Assembly: GCA_029204225.1 (NCBI GenBank)
Contig: CM055109.1
Span: forward strand, 49,066,599-49,130,598
DNA length: 64,000 nt
Direction of reading: 5' to 3'
From: Diphasiastrum complanatum
Taxonomy: Eukaryota; Streptophyta; Lycopodiopsida; Lycopodiales; Lycopodiaceae
Positions 1 to 12,031 of this stretch are shown here, piece by piece (within the stretch, counting starts at the first letter, position 1; each line of letters opens with the position of its first letter). The notes beneath the pieces are model-generated. The model had not been told where the DNA came from. It searched no databases and saw only the letters and a list, made by a program, of their open reading frames with translations. The position numbers and the translations under genes are program-made.

Positions 1-221
1 GTGCAGTTTCCTGGAGGTATCCAGGGTCCGCAAGGGAGAGCTGATATTGGCATTGAACTCCATGAACATGTTAGCCAAATCAAAGTGATACTTTTGTGTA
101 GTTTGTGTTTTGGACTTCTCCTGAAACCAGGTTGGTCTACAATAAACAATGGTGTTGTAGGTTGAATCGAGTTCACGTACCCCACACATTATCGCATGAT
201 ATTTTCATGCTTCAAAAGTTT
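1..221. other. Flank with no recognised feature
   Basis: This stretch precedes the left LTR of the outer element. I see no coding region, RNA gene or repeat boundary in it. It may be host DNA or an older repeat. Confidence 0.3.
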
Positions 222-1557
222 TGTTGACAGATTCACTATCTGTCTACTGGGTTTTCTCTTCTTCTCTGCATACAACTTATGCTATTTCTATTCTGGTTGT
301 TAGCTAGGCATGTTCTTGATCATTTCTGTTTGTTTCAATGCCCAGATCAGGCAGCAAATTTTCAGGGTTGTAGTATAGTTCAACCTGTCACGGATACTCA
401 GATTTTGAACACTCTTGATCTCTTGAAATCACTTGCAATCATTCTACCATGCAAGCACACCAAGAATGCCCAAAAACAGCTCTTCTTAAAACACGGTTGG
501 GCATTACTATGGCACATACAAATGGAATGCTACAATAGGTCATAGCAAAAGAAAACTAAACTACTTGCAAGACCAGAAAACCTAGACTAGCATGCCACAT
601 TCCACATAAAAAACGAAAAAATTAATTTCTACAAGCATTCAAGAACCAAGAAGCTTCATCTTCTTGATTCTTGAAGTTTCCTAGAAACTCAAGAAACCAA
701 AACGTAAATGAATTTGCAAGATCTATACCACCATGTTGGCTACAAATCTCTTGGATGCTTGCAACCTACATTAATCCACAAACAAGAAATGAAATCTAAT
801 CCACAACTAGGAAAGCAAGAAAACTAATCCACTCTAAAGTTCACAACCACACACAATATGAATGGAAGGGCACGATCATAGGGGCATCACCAAGAAACCC
901 ATCATGATCAAGGAGCTTAGTGTAGCATCAAACTCATGGAAAATCTTCTTATTAAGCATGGAGTAGATACAATGCAAAAAGCTCCTCTTCACAAAGAGGG
1001 AGTCTCTTAAATAAGCAAGAGAGCTCCTTAGGTGGCATCCTAGTGGATTTCCACATTACACAAATTACAAGTGGAATAATGCTCTCCACTAGAGGTCACC
1101 ATCAAAAGGTGGCTCACTCTACTTTCTTTAAAAGAGGTCTACTTGCATTTATTACATTTGCCTAAAAATACTAATTCCTACATGGTCATTCCACCTTTTG
1201 AAATTCACCATGAGGCTTACACAGTTCTTGCTTGTCATTTCTAACTAGCATTTCTCAGCTCTCAGTCTTCGTTCATCTCATCTTCTTAGAGACCTCCTCG
1301 GTCTAAAGTGAGAGGTGCTCTTAGGTAGCTCTATCCGAGTATCTTGGGGATTCATCAGAATCAGCCAACGACATCCCACCCCAAATGTGTTGTAGGACCC
1401 ACTGCAACTCATATTGAATGATGTCGCTCTGCTTTGCATTGGCATGTTTTTATTGTCACTTGGAAAAGCGTAGATCCTCGTTTACTTACATAAAACCAAG
1501 TGTTTATTATTGTCGGTCTTTATCAAAAAACTGTTTTCACAACTTGCCACAATGAAA
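222..1557 (-). repeat. Left (3') LTR of outer element
   Basis: The sequence is closely similar throughout to 21940-23262, with scattered substitutions and small indels such as a short deletion near 22379. Similarity starts at TGTTGACAG and stops around 1557. The true end could lie further right: at 2700-2717 a CA is followed by a pyrimidine run (ctctctcctccccccc), which is what the complement of a polypurine tract would look like next to an LTR of a minus-strand element. The short frames inside it are not convincing genes. Confidence 0.65.
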
Positions 1558-2745
1558 TCAAAATGTCTTATTGCTGCAAGTTGTTAACATTCTCAAAAAA
1601 AAATTGGAGAGCTCCCAGCAGCTTCACAACTTGCATGCTTGAGTGCTTTCGTCATGTCTCTTTCTTTCGTTGCATCTGCCATGGATGGTTTCACTTCTAG
1701 TTTCTGGGCAAATTCTAACTTCTGGGAGGTCTGTATCCTCCATATTGCTTCTGGGCATTTCCACAATTCTTTTCTCAGTTGAAGTTTCAGTCTTGTCAAT
1801 GCTCTTTCATGATAGGTAGCACAAATCTTGGTTATCAGTCTTCAAGGGAATGGACTCATCATAAAAAAATTGATGGTAGGAATAGATTTGGGTGGACGGT
1901 TTGGTAATGGTAAAGAAACATAATGAAGGCTTGGTGGAAGGGTGAAGGAACTGATAGTTCTACAGTTGCAGCCTTGGACCCTTGCAATGCCGAGCTTTGA
2001 CCACCACTTGCTGGGTGAGGAACTCGTTTTATTTTGTAGGTTCACGGTTGTCTTCATCTTTCTTTTTCTACGGCTCTTTCTTTTGATCCATTACTTTTGG
2101 ATCTCTTTGGGCTTCATAAGAGAGGATTCAACTATCATTGCTCCAGAGAGTTTCTTTTGATCAAGATCGATCTGACTCATTTGTTGCTTAAGTTTTGTCC
2201 TTTTATCCTCAGCTTCTTTGCTTAATTTCTTATATCTTCTATCTGCTTCGCCTGCTTCTTAGATCTTCATTTGGCTGATCAACCGTTCTAGGTGGTGGTT
2301 AGTCTTTGCAGGACATTTGCAATGATCTATCAACTGCTTCGGTAAGACTATAAAAGCTGGAGATTTCTCAAAAGAACAATGAACTGATGATAAACAAACA
2401 GATGGAAGGTAGGGTGGAGGTGGTGACATCGGTAGATGGTGTGAACGATAGGCATGAAAATGGGTGCATAAGTATGGCAAGAGGCTAGTTGAAGAAGGAG
2501 ACTGATTTTCCAATGCTTGTGTTTTTCTTTTTCGAAGGATCTTCATCGTGACTGGGATACTTCTTCTGATTGAGTCACTTTGGATTGCCCATCTGTGTTC
2601 TTAGCCTTGTCATTGTTGAATTTTGATTTGTGACCTTGGTTGTCAATCTTGCTGATGTTGTTGCTGGCAGCATAACTGCTTCAGTGGATCCAAGCAGATC
2701 CACTCTCTCCTCCCCCCCAAAAAGAAATTTGTTGACGTTGTGGCT
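1558..2745 (-). pseudogene. Unrecognised lysine-rich coiled-coil frame remnant
   Basis: On the minus strand from about 2546 to 1843 a protein-like reading continues across a stop near 2259. It contains closely spaced cysteine and histidine residues (HCSFEKSPAF and DHCKCPAKTNHH), then a charged heptad-like stretch (RRYKKLSKEAEDKRTKLKQQ). A further glutamine- and lysine-rich piece lies at 1593-1799. I do not recognise the family. Its place inside the outer element suggests either a decayed element ORF or a captured host fragment. If the LTR really extends to 2700, this sequence would lie within it. Confidence 0.3.
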
Positions 2746-3069
2746 TGTTACGAGCTCGTAACCAGTGCCGAACCCTAGAAAACACAGATAGGTCAGATAC
2801 CACAGTCAGGGTCGTGTCCAACGTATATGACCAGCAGGACAAGACAGTGTGAGAAGTGTTCTCCAGCACGGTCTATAGCCATGGCGGGCCTAACACAGCC
2901 TAGGGACCCTGTCAGCAGGATAGGGCCCCCATTTGGGTCCCGACACTTGGCAGTAGCATGCTACCAGTCCTCACACTGGGCTAGGAGGGGCTTACTCTAT
3001 ATCAGGGAGTAGGCAAGGTTGGATGGATTAGTGAGTGTTTGCCCTACTGTGGTGTTAGGATCTATTATT
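2746..3069 (+). repeat. 5' LTR of gypsy element
   Basis: It starts TGTTACGAGCTCG and matches 6115-6438 with scattered substitutions. The terminal CA of the 3' copy reads TT here. What follows (ggtcagagag) looks like a damaged version of the common plant primer site TGGTATCAGAG. Confidence 0.8.
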
Positions 3070-3762
3070 GGTCAGAGAGAAATTAGTCAAAATTTCTAGA
3101 GCAAGTCCAACGTTGCAAATTCAGTCTTCATCTCTGATTTTTGCCATCAGATTCAGGGAATCAGAGCTGATTTTTGAGGAGAAAGGGTGGTGCTGATCCA
3201 TCGCTAAGGGATCAAAAATCTACCTCTGAAATTTCAAAGAAATCCAAGGAAATTTGAAGGGTTTTCAAACAAATTTTCTTAACAGGGCCAGCGTTGGACA
3301 GGGAGATGAAAAATTGGTTTTTCATCACTGTTTTTGAGGACTTTTCAGTAGTTTGAACATCAAACTAAATTGCCACATACCAGCGCCCTACTACCTGAGT
3401 TCAGATCAGAGATTCAAGCAAAAATTGGGCCTTAAATCTCAAAAAATTGGGCCAGATAGAGGGCTGTCCAGCCAGCGAGGGTAGAGAGACACCAAAATCA
3501 GAAATTGAAATATTTTTTGGGTCTCAAATCAAAAGCAAACAAGCCAGTTGGGTTGCAATCAGACTAGCGAGCTACTATCCTCAAAGAACCGAGAAATTTG
3601 GCACCGTTTTGAAGTTTCAAACTGGCATTTTTTGGGATAGCAGGTCTGAAATCTTGGGGAAAAGAACTGAAAGGGTTCCTCTTCATTCTTTCTTTGGAAG
3701 TACAGTTCTCAGAAACAGCTAAGTCATCTTTCCTTTCCCTTGTACAGTTGTAAATTGGTCTT
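3070..3762 (+). other. Leader of gypsy element, ends at deletion junction
   Basis: This is untranslated leader sequence with no convincing domain; the 91-codon frame at 3447-3722 has no recognisable motif. Its last 35 bases or so (about 3730-3762) are the near-complement of the right edge of this window (about 63965-64000), which is the leader just upstream of gag in the related minus-strand element. The leader therefore runs normally up to the gag region and then jumps into RT, marking a large internal deletion. Confidence 0.6.
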
Positions 3763-4461
3763 TTAGACGAAAGCATAAGCTCTATGCTAAACAATCCAAA
3801 TGTGAATTCTTCATTGAAGAAGTAGCATATTTGGGTCACTTCAGATGGGATTAAGATGGACCCAAATAAGGTTAAAGCCATACTCAGTTGGCTGAGACCT
3901 CAGAATATTTTGGGACTTCAGATCTTTCTTGGTCTGGCGGGATATTACAGACGATTTGTCAAGGAATATGCTCAGATAGCAGTTCCTATGACAAATCTCC
4001 TTAAGGGGAAGGGAAAGGAGTTTATTTGGGAGTCCGCACAGCAGGAGAGCTTTGATGCTCTCAAAACAACCTTAGCTACAACACCAGTCTTAAAAGTCGT
4101 CGACCCCAATCAGCCATTTGTGGTCGAAACAGATGCTAGCGACTTTGCAGTAGGTGTTGTGCTAACTCAGGGTGGACAACCATTTGCGTTCGAGAGTAAA
4201 CAACTTGAGCCAGCTCAAACTAGGTACAGTGCCTATGAAAAGGAACTCTTTTCTATAGTCCATGCCCTTAAGACTTGGAGGCATTATTTGTATGGTGCCA
4301 ACTTTGAGGTCCTGAGAGACCATGAGAGTCTCAGATACCTTTGCAATCAACCTGAGCTTAGAGGTCGGAAAGCTCATTGGGCAGAGTTGATGCAAGAGTT
4401 TGACATGTCTATCAGATATAGACGTGGAAAATTCAATACCTTATCAGATGCCCTTAGCTGA
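3763..4461 (+). pseudogene. Gypsy reverse transcriptase 3' part and RNase H remnant
   Basis: A frame just before 3856 encodes the RT thumb region (KLYAKQSKCEFF, then an LGH motif), and the open frame 3856-4461 continues with [13 protein letters not shown], the RT-to-RNase H connection and a Ty3-type RNase H ([40 protein letters not shown]). There is a frame break near 3850 and a stop at 4459-4461. The palm domain, including the catalytic YVDD box, is absent because of the internal deletion, so no active enzyme can be made. Confidence 0.85.
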
Positions 4462-4743
4462 ATGCCTATGATAAACGAGCTGAGTTTTACTCAGATTCGT
4501 AATGAGTTACTCGAGTCCTTGAGAGGGAAATGCCAGCATGATGCATTCTTCTCTACTATCTGGAACTCAGTCTAGAGCAGACAGTTACAGACTCCAAAAC
4601 CAGTTCCCGGGGCTGGTGCCAGTTCATCCAAGAATACGACAGCTTCCGTTGAGGATGACGATGAGTCCAAGTATACGTCGTCAGATGACGTTGAGGATTC
4701 TGAGCCTGTATTACCCAAGCAAACCCCAGGGGTTGAGGGTCAG

Positions 4744-5640
4744 TTGACTCAAGCATTCAAATGGAAACAGTATTTTATTCAGGATGAGTACTTGCTCTAT
4801 AGAGGTAGAGTATGTGTCCCTAATTCAGAGGACTATAGGCAGCAGGTCCTATATGAATGTCATGACAATCCTAGCATGGGACACCCAGGCATACAGAAGA
4901 TCTATGAGCTTCTTCGTAGGCAATTTTTTTGGCCCAGTATGAAAAAGGACGTCCACAAGTATGTAACCAGTTGCCAGAAATGTCAAGTAAATAAAGCAGA
5001 ACGTTTAAAGGCAGGAGGGTTGTTGCATCCCTTAGAAATACCAGCTGGTAAATGGGAGAGTATCTCCATGGATTTTATAGTAGGCCTGCCTAAAACCCAA
5101 AAGGGTAATGACGCTATATGGGTCACAGTTGACCGTCTGACCAAAATGGCTCATTTCATTTCGACCAAAACAACTGTTAGAGCTCCAGAGTTAGCGAGGT
5201 TGTTTGTAGATGGGCTATTTAAATTGTACGGTCTACCTTTCGGCATAGTCAGCAACCGGGTCAGTAAGTAAACTGGAAATTTTTGGAGGGCAGTATTCCA
5301 TCATCTCCATACTAAACTTAATATGAGTACCACCGACCATCCACAGACGGATGGTCAAACAGAGAGGGTAAATGAAGTGCTGGAGGATATGCTTTGAGCA
5401 TACGTCAGCAAGAAGCAGACAAATTGGGAGGAGTATCTCTCGATATTAGAGTTTTCTTACAACAGTACCAAACATTCAGCTACGGGATACAGCCCATTTA
5501 TGCTGATGTACGGTTTTCAGCCACGCTCACCCACAGCTATAGGGTTTAAACAAGAAAAAGTTGAAGCAGCCAAAAACTTTTTAGAGGACCTAAACCAGAT
5601 GATAGAACATGCTAAGCGTAGCATTAGGTAGTCCCAAGAT
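4744..5640 (+). pseudogene. Gypsy integrase remnant, catalytically dead
   Basis: The frame from 4744 carries the HHCC zinc-binding region (HPGIQKIYELL, CQKCQVNKAER) and the first core aspartate in ISMDFIVGLP. Where the family normally has SDRD with the second catalytic aspartate, this copy reads SNRV and then a stop near 5271. Core sequence continues (STTDHPQTDGQTERVNE) to about 5400, where another stop interrupts it, then NSTKHSATGYSPFMLMYG. The linker 4462-4743 holds only a degraded RNase H-integrase spacer. The lost aspartate and several stops rule out activity. Confidence 0.85.
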
Positions 5641-6103
5641 CAAGCCAGGAATTATGCAGATCCACACAGACGGGATGTGCAGTTCTCCACTGGTGAGAAA
5701 GTCTAAAACCCTCAAATCAGGAGTGTGTGCTAGGTTGTCTCCAAGGTATTGTGGTCACTTTACCATTAGTAGGAGACTAGGCGAGGTCACCTATGAGCTA
5801 GAACTCCCACACAACAGTAAGATTTTTCCAATCTTTCATGTAGGTCAGTTATGAAAAGCCTTAACCAGATCAGACAATCTGGTAGGGGACAGTGTTCTAG
5901 TTCTCCCATTGGATCCTCAGCAATCTCCACATGAACTAGAGGAGATTCTTGATAGTAGAGAGATGCAGACTCGTCATACTCTATACCGAGAATATCTGGT
6001 TAAGTGGAATGATCAGCTTGTTGAGAATGCCACTTGGGAAAGAGGTAGCATCCTTTGCAAGATTTTTCCAGACTTTGTCTTAGAGGACCAAGACATTTCT
6101 TAA
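5641..6103 (+). pseudogene. Gypsy integrase C-terminus and chromodomain remnant
   Basis: The frame 5609-5854 contains the conserved integrase C-terminal motif (CARLSPRYCGHFTI, FPIFHVGQL). After a stop, 5909-6103 contains a chromodomain-like tail (TLYREYLVKWN, ENATWERGS, FPDFVLEDQD). In intact relatives these form one continuous pol tail that is thought to guide integration to chromatin. The stop codon at 6101-6103 lies 11 bases before the 3' LTR, with a polypurine tract between them. Confidence 0.8.
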
Positions 6104-6114
6104 GGGGAAGGGAG

Positions 6115-6438
6115 TGTTATGAGCTCGTAACCAGTGCCGAACCCTAGAGAACATAGATAGGTCAGATACCACAGTCAGGGTCGTGTCCAGCGTACATGAC
6201 CAACAGGGCAAGACAATGTGAGTAGTGTGTCCCAGCACGGTCCATAGCCATGGAGGGCCTAACACAACCTAGGGACCCTGTCAGCAGGATAGGGCCCCCA
6301 GTTGGGTCCCGACACTTGGCAGTAGCATGCTACTAGTCCTCACACTGGGCTAGGAGGGGCTTACTCTATATCAGGGAGTAGGCAAGGTTGGGTGGATCAG
6401 TGAGTGTTTGCCCTACTGTGGTGTTAGGATCTATTACA
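6115..6438 (+). repeat. 3' LTR of gypsy element
   Basis: It starts TGTTATGAGCTCG directly after the polypurine tract and ends CTATTACA. It matches 2746-3069 and, in reverse complement, 61886-62243. The copy at 61886 carries an extra 33 bp or so that is absent here. Confidence 0.85.
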
Positions 6439-6722
6439 TGGCGGGTAACTGTTCATGCTCAAGATTGGATCGACGTGTGGAACACATAGTTGAAAACATG
6501 TTGAAAATGTGACTGGACTAAAGATTGAACAAATTTTAACTGAATTTGTTTCAATCTTTCTGTAGTTGACTCGAAGATGAATATGGCAATGAGATGTAGG
6601 AGTCAACTCGGACGTGATATGTACTTTGCAAATTTGGTAGATGCACAAAAATCCAAAACTCTGTATAAGGTGATTGGAAGATTTATAGATGAATGAAAAG
6701 TTATTCTTGAGATATGCTACAT
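6439..6722. other. Strip of outer element between two insertions
   Basis: This 284 bp piece lies between the gypsy 3' LTR and the left LTR of the minus-strand copia element. Joined to 18756 it would restore the pre-insertion sequence. No domain is recognisable in it. Confidence 0.5.
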
Positions 6723-7513
6723 TGTCGCGGAAGTGCAATTGTCTTTGATTTCGTTTTGGTTTTCATCTTCGTATTCGCGAACGATTTTGTGTCTTCGGAT
6801 TTTCTTTTGTGCAGAAGCTTTTATAGGATCCTAGACACTTGACTACACATCATAGAACACGTTTTATTCTAGCAATCAAGACAGACAACACAAGACAAGG
6901 AGATGCACGAAAAATAGAGCAACTGTACTACCAGTTTAATTTTTAGAGCAAGATTTCGATGTCTCGCTTGTTGGCGAAATGACACTTTACTCTTCCTTTG
7001 TGTTCTACTCATTGGTAGACTTTCATGCATAGCTCTGATATTTTTCTTTTCTGCTCTATTTGCTACCTCTCTCTCTCTCTGTCTCTTACAGATCTCTCTA
7101 TTCAGATTTCTTCTTCACATTAGTTTATGATCCAGAGAGGATCATTTATACCTCCATAGTGTGGATTTTACAAGATAGCTAAACGTAGAATCACAAGACT
7201 AGTTAATACTAATCAACTAGTTAGTTAGTCTCTGTTCTGGGCATGAAGCCTACAACTCCAAGCTCGTTGAGCTGCCAGTTGGCAGCGCGAAAGATTCCTC
7301 TTCGTTTGTTTCGTAAACTCCCGTTTGCTTTCGTTCTTTTTTTTTGAGTCCCTTTGCGATTTGCGGGAGGTGTGTTTACGATTCACGAATGAATGATTCG
7401 TGAATCGTTTGTGCTTTGAGTCAGGGGACGTTGACTATTGCGAATTGTTCTCGTTCGACCTTTGTTTCTTGTTCATGCTACGACAAAGTTGCAGGAGTTC
7501 ACCATTTCTGACA
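6723..7513 (-). repeat. Left (3') LTR of minus-strand copia
   Basis: This is a 791 bp LTR. It contains only a short CT run at 7067-7080, where the partner LTR has a 122 bp TC tract. The end of the RNase H frame runs into it at 7473. Confidence 0.9.
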
Positions 7514-8983
7514 CTCCCTCTTGAACCTTGCAACTTTGTACGTTTAATCCAATTGTCCTTCTTTGCTTGGCAAAGAGTGACTTGTCAAGTGGTTTTGTGA
7601 GCAGGTCTGCAATCATATTTTCTAATTTTATATACTGGACCTGGAGGTCTCTTTTCGAGATCAAATCTTGAATGTGATGGTACTTCAGAGGTATGTGTTT
7701 TGTCTTTGAATGGAAGACAGGATTCTGGGACAAATAGATGGCACTCTGAGAGTCCATCATCATCGTGCTTGGCCCCTCTCGTGGTATCTCAATTGCCTCC
7801 AGCATCATTTGCAACCACACTACCTCATTCGTGACCTTTGAAGCTGCGACATATTCAGCTTCGCAAGAGGATTGAGCCACCAAGATTTGCTTTTTGCACA
7901 TCCAGCTGATTGCAGCTCCACACGCTACTGTACATCCTCTAGTTATGGACTTGCTGTAATCTTTGCAGCTCGCCCAGTAATGCAGCTCGAATTCTTTTTT
8001 TTTTTCGTTTTTAGCTCTGTAGATTAATCCCATATTCTGAGTACCCTTCAGATACAGGATTCGTTTGGCCATTTGCCAATGTGCCAGGCTAGGATTTGAA
8101 GAGAATTGACTCAATGCGCAAACAGAGAAAGCCAGATCAGGTCTGGTACAAATTGTCAAGTACATCAGACTACCGATTAAGTTTTGATAGTGTATACCTG
8201 CCATCTTCTGTTCTTCCTCTTCTGTTTTTGGGCAATCCTGCTTCGTGATCTTGGCTCCAACTATCATTGGTGTCGTCTTTTCCTTGCAGTCCATCATGTG
8301 GTACTGCCTTAGCACTTTCTTGGCATATTCTGACTGACTCAAGTGCATTTTGCCCTTTGTTTGATCTCTTCTGATCTCCAGCCCTAGGCATTTCGTTGCT
8401 TCTCCAAGATCTTTGATTTCATAGCCTTCAGAAATCTGACTCTTCGTGTCAAGGAATTTCTTATCATTAGTGAATCATCCACAAAAATGGTCAGTATCAC
8501 AAAATTCTTTCCTACTCTTTTAATGTAGACATTGAAGTTTGGTTGAGTAGGATTGAAGTCTAGAGACTTTAGAAGACCATCAAGCTTTTTATACCAGGCT
8601 CTTGATGTCCGTTTAAGACCATATATGCATCTCTGCAACTGACAGACATATTGTCGATTGTCGGGGTCTTCCTCTAGATCTCCGTGAAAAAAGGTTGTTT
8701 TCACATCAATCTGGTGAATTTCCAGATTGTACTGTGTGGCGTATGCAAGGAGTAGCCTTATGCTTGTCATCTTCACCATGGGCGAATCTGTGTCGAAATA
8801 GTCAACACCATATCTCTGCGTGTAGCCCTTCACGACAAGCCTTGCTTTGTAGCGGCCAATAGTGCCATCTGATTTCATCTTCTTCTTGTACACCCACTTA
8901 CAGTCGACTAATTTTCTGTTTTTTGGCAGTGGCTCTAATGTCCATGCCTCGTTTCGCCTCATCGACTCGATCTCCTCTGACAT
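7473..8983 (-). pseudogene. Copia reverse transcriptase and RNase H remnant
   Basis: Reading downward from 8983, the frame shows the copia RT start (KLVDCKWVYKKKMKSDG, YKARLVVKGYTQ), IHQIDVKTTFFHGDLEE, CIYGLKRTSRAWYKKL and the active-site box as FVDDSLMI. A frame change at about 8384-8391 follows. From 8348 the frame continues with YLTICTRPDLAFSV, RNase H motifs (SSCEAEYVAA, KHIPLKYHHI) and the tail LTKPLDKSLF, ending at 7473. Several consensus residues are altered, for example the A-F-L-N-G motif reads TFFHG. The copy is inactive. Confidence 0.88.
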
Positions 8984-10181
8984 TGCATGCTTCCAGAATT
9001 CTCTCTCTAGGCTCTAGATAGCTTGTTGGTATGGCGGTTGGCTCTTCAATGAAGCTGCAGTACTCAAACTGCGTGTCTTCGCTCCATTGAAGATTGTCAG
9101 AGTAGCGGCCTGGAGGTCTTCTTTGTCTCGTTGACCTTCGAGGTTCGTTTCGTCGCTGTTCAAACGTTTCTTGTTCGTGGGGTCGATCCTCTGCTTCCTA
9201 CTGCTCTAGAGTCTACGGCTCTGCATTCTGATTTGATGTATGGCCTCGATCTCCCTCTTGAATGGGCAGCAGTGTGAAGATCTCATGGCCTCTTTCGTCT
9301 TTCAGTCCAAGGAATGTGGACTCATTGAACTTCACATTTCTGTTCGAAACAATATTCTTCGTGGTTGGATCATAGAGCCTGTACACATGTGTTCCATCCG
9401 AGTAGCCGACCATGATTGTTTGTTCAAATTTGTCATCAACTTGCTTCTCTTTTCTTTTGGAATGTGCTTGTATGCTGCACATCCAAACACTCGTACGTAT
9501 GTCAGATTAGGTTTTCTGTCTATCCAAATTTCGTATGGTATCTTGTTATCCAGTGCTGTCATTGTAGAACTGTTCTGTAGGTGTACAACTGCAACTATTG
9601 CCTCAGCCCAGAATCGGCCTGGCAATTGAGCCTGTGCTGGCTCCTTTGACTAGCGTTCTGTTTCTTCTTTCTGCCACACCATTGTATTCTGGTGTGTATG
9701 TAGGAGTGAACTGGTGTTCTATTCCCTGTTCTTCGTAGAATCTTAAAAATTTTGTGCTTTTGTATTCACCCCTGTTGTAAGATCTAAGGATCTGTATCTT
9801 TTTCGAGGTGTGTCACTCTACAAATGCCACGAACTTCTTGAAGGAGTCAAATACTTCGGATTTCTTCTTCAAGTAGTAGATCGTGGTCATTCGGCTGAGC
9901 AAATCCGTCTTCATCGGTCCACAGACATCAAAGTGGACGAGCTCAAGAATTTCCTTGGCTCTTCTTCCCTCATGTGTGAATGGATTTTGATGTTGCTTGC
10001 GTTTCTAACAAGCTTCGCAGGACTCAATTTTGGGCCTTGAAATCTTGAGACCTGTGACAATGTCTTTTCTGCTCATGTCGTACAGGCTCCGCATGTTCAG
10101 ATGATACATTCTCCTATGCCAGAGCTGATCTTCATTTTCTGAAGAATTTAATATGCTATTAGAGTTGCTAATTATTTTGGT
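8984..10181 (-). pseudogene. Copia integrase remnant
   Basis: The integrase region is present on the minus strand but spread over several frames. The frame 9332-9625 holds the end of the core (PGRFWAEAIVAVVHLQN, IPYEIWIDRKPNLTYVRVFG), and 9213-9482 holds the region after it (VGYSDGTHVYRLYDP). Upstream, at about 9640-9700, the conserved segment around the third catalytic residue (YNGVAERRNRT) can be read in another frame. The segment 8984-9212 is a decayed linker before RT. Confidence 0.75.
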
Positions 10182-11437
10182 CTAGTAGAGGTCTTCTCTG
10201 CATTTGACCATCAACAACTTGTTTGTCGTCTTCTCGATCATGCGGCAAGTGTTGTCATTGAACAAAACTCGAATGCCTAGATCTGTCATTTTGGAGATAG
10301 GGAGTAGATCTTTTCTGATTGAGGGCACATAGAGTGCTCCTGGTAGCTCTGCTTGGCCTGATAGTGTTCGTAGATATAGAGTGTCAATGCCTTCGACATC
10401 GTGTCTGCTTCCATCACCTAGAATCACTGCTCTATCGTTTTCGAGTTCGCGAAAGTTGATCAAGATCTCCTTGTTGCAGGTTATGTGTGATGTTGCTCTT
10501 GAATCGATGACTACATCGTAGTTGTGTTCAAAATAGCTTGTTGAATCTTCATCGAGTATCGTGAAAGCTTCGTCACCTCTTTGTGCATCCTTAGATGACT
10601 CTGCAACGTTTGTCTTTTCAGCCTTGATTTTTCTTTTTGGGTTGAATCTGCAGTCATATGCAGAATGCTCTTTCTTCTTGCAGTGCTGCAAGGTATTGTT
10701 GGATTGAACTAGCACTTGTTGGCCTTATGGCCTGGTTTGTGACAGTGATCGCAGTAAGAAAATTGCTGATTCAAGGACTTCATCTTCTCAAATTTTGGCT
10801 TGTTCTTGTTCTTCTTCTTTCCTTTCGTGAAGAGAGGTTTCTCTTGATCACTGCTTTTCTCTCCTTCGTCTCTCATCAGTCTCTCATCAGCAACAAGACT
10901 GACTACTTTGTCAAATGTCATATCTGGTAGACTTAGTATGAGCATTCTCAGTGGCTAATAGGACGTCGGTAGAGATTTCATGAAGTACATCAGCTGTTGT
11001 GGTGCTGGGACCTGGTGCTCCTGTCCTGATGCAGTGAGCTAAGAGAAGATCGTTCTGATCTTCTCAACATGTTGATCCAACTGGTTGCCATCCCATCGGA
11101 TGGATTGCAGCTGATTGTGAAGGTGCATGATTAAAGCTGCAATCCTCACTTCATACTTCTATTTTAATCTTTTTCACGCTGTATGGTTGCTTTTGTAGTC
11201 TTCAATCTGCATGAGTAGATCTTCATTTATGGATGAAACGATGATCACCATTGTGTTCTCACCTTTTTTGATCCATTCAGCTCTCCTCGGGTCTCCCTCT
11301 GGAGGCTGCACCTCTGAGAGTTCGGTCACCGACCAGATGCCTTCACCCTTCAGAAGTGTTTTGATTTTGACTTTCCAGATTCTATAATTTGCGCCATCAA
11401 GACTGATTGCCACTCTGGTCTGGATTGTCGTAGCCAT
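10182..11437 (-). pseudogene. Copia gag and protease remnant
   Basis: The start at 11437 (MATTIQTRVAISLDGANYRIWKV) resembles the typical copia gag start and lies 53 bases downstream of the primer site. Zinc-knuckle motifs follow: CDHCHKPGHKANKC in 10709-10945, then a partial second one at the start of the next frame, QHCKKKEHSAYDC. The protease motif near 10500 reads VIDSRATSHI, with arginine in place of the glycine of the D-S/T-G active site. Frames break at about 11174, 10945 and 10709. It is inactive. Confidence 0.82.
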
Positions 11438-11502
11438 ATTGTGTTGTCTGGAAGAATCACTACTGGGATATCAGTAGTGATAGCTTGTGAGCTCTGATAC
11501 CA

Positions 11503-12031
<529 letters not shown>

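Larger units (their letters stand above)
2746..6438 (+). mobile_element. Ty3/gypsy element, internally deleted
   Basis: Two LTR copies of about 322-324 bp (2746-3069 and 6115-6438) flank 3.0 kb of internal sequence. A purine-rich tract (aaggggaagggag) lies directly before the 3' LTR, as expected of a plus-strand element. The flanks TGGCT (2741-2745) and TGGCG (6439-6443) look like a 5 bp target duplication with one change. Gag, protease and the first part of reverse transcriptase are gone: leader sequence joins the RT thumb region near 3762. The LTR family is the same as at 61886-62243. The element is inserted in the outer minus-strand element. Confidence 0.85.

Noticed and set aside
279-545. 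88-codon frame with a near copy at 21997-22263
   Set aside because: Both lie at the same place in the two LTRs of the outer element. The shared frame reflects LTR identity, and no domain or start context supports a gene.
2827-3012. 61-codon frame in the gypsy LTR, also on the opposite strand at 6080-6265 and 62093-62278
   Set aside because: It is LTR sequence with chance open frames in several copies.
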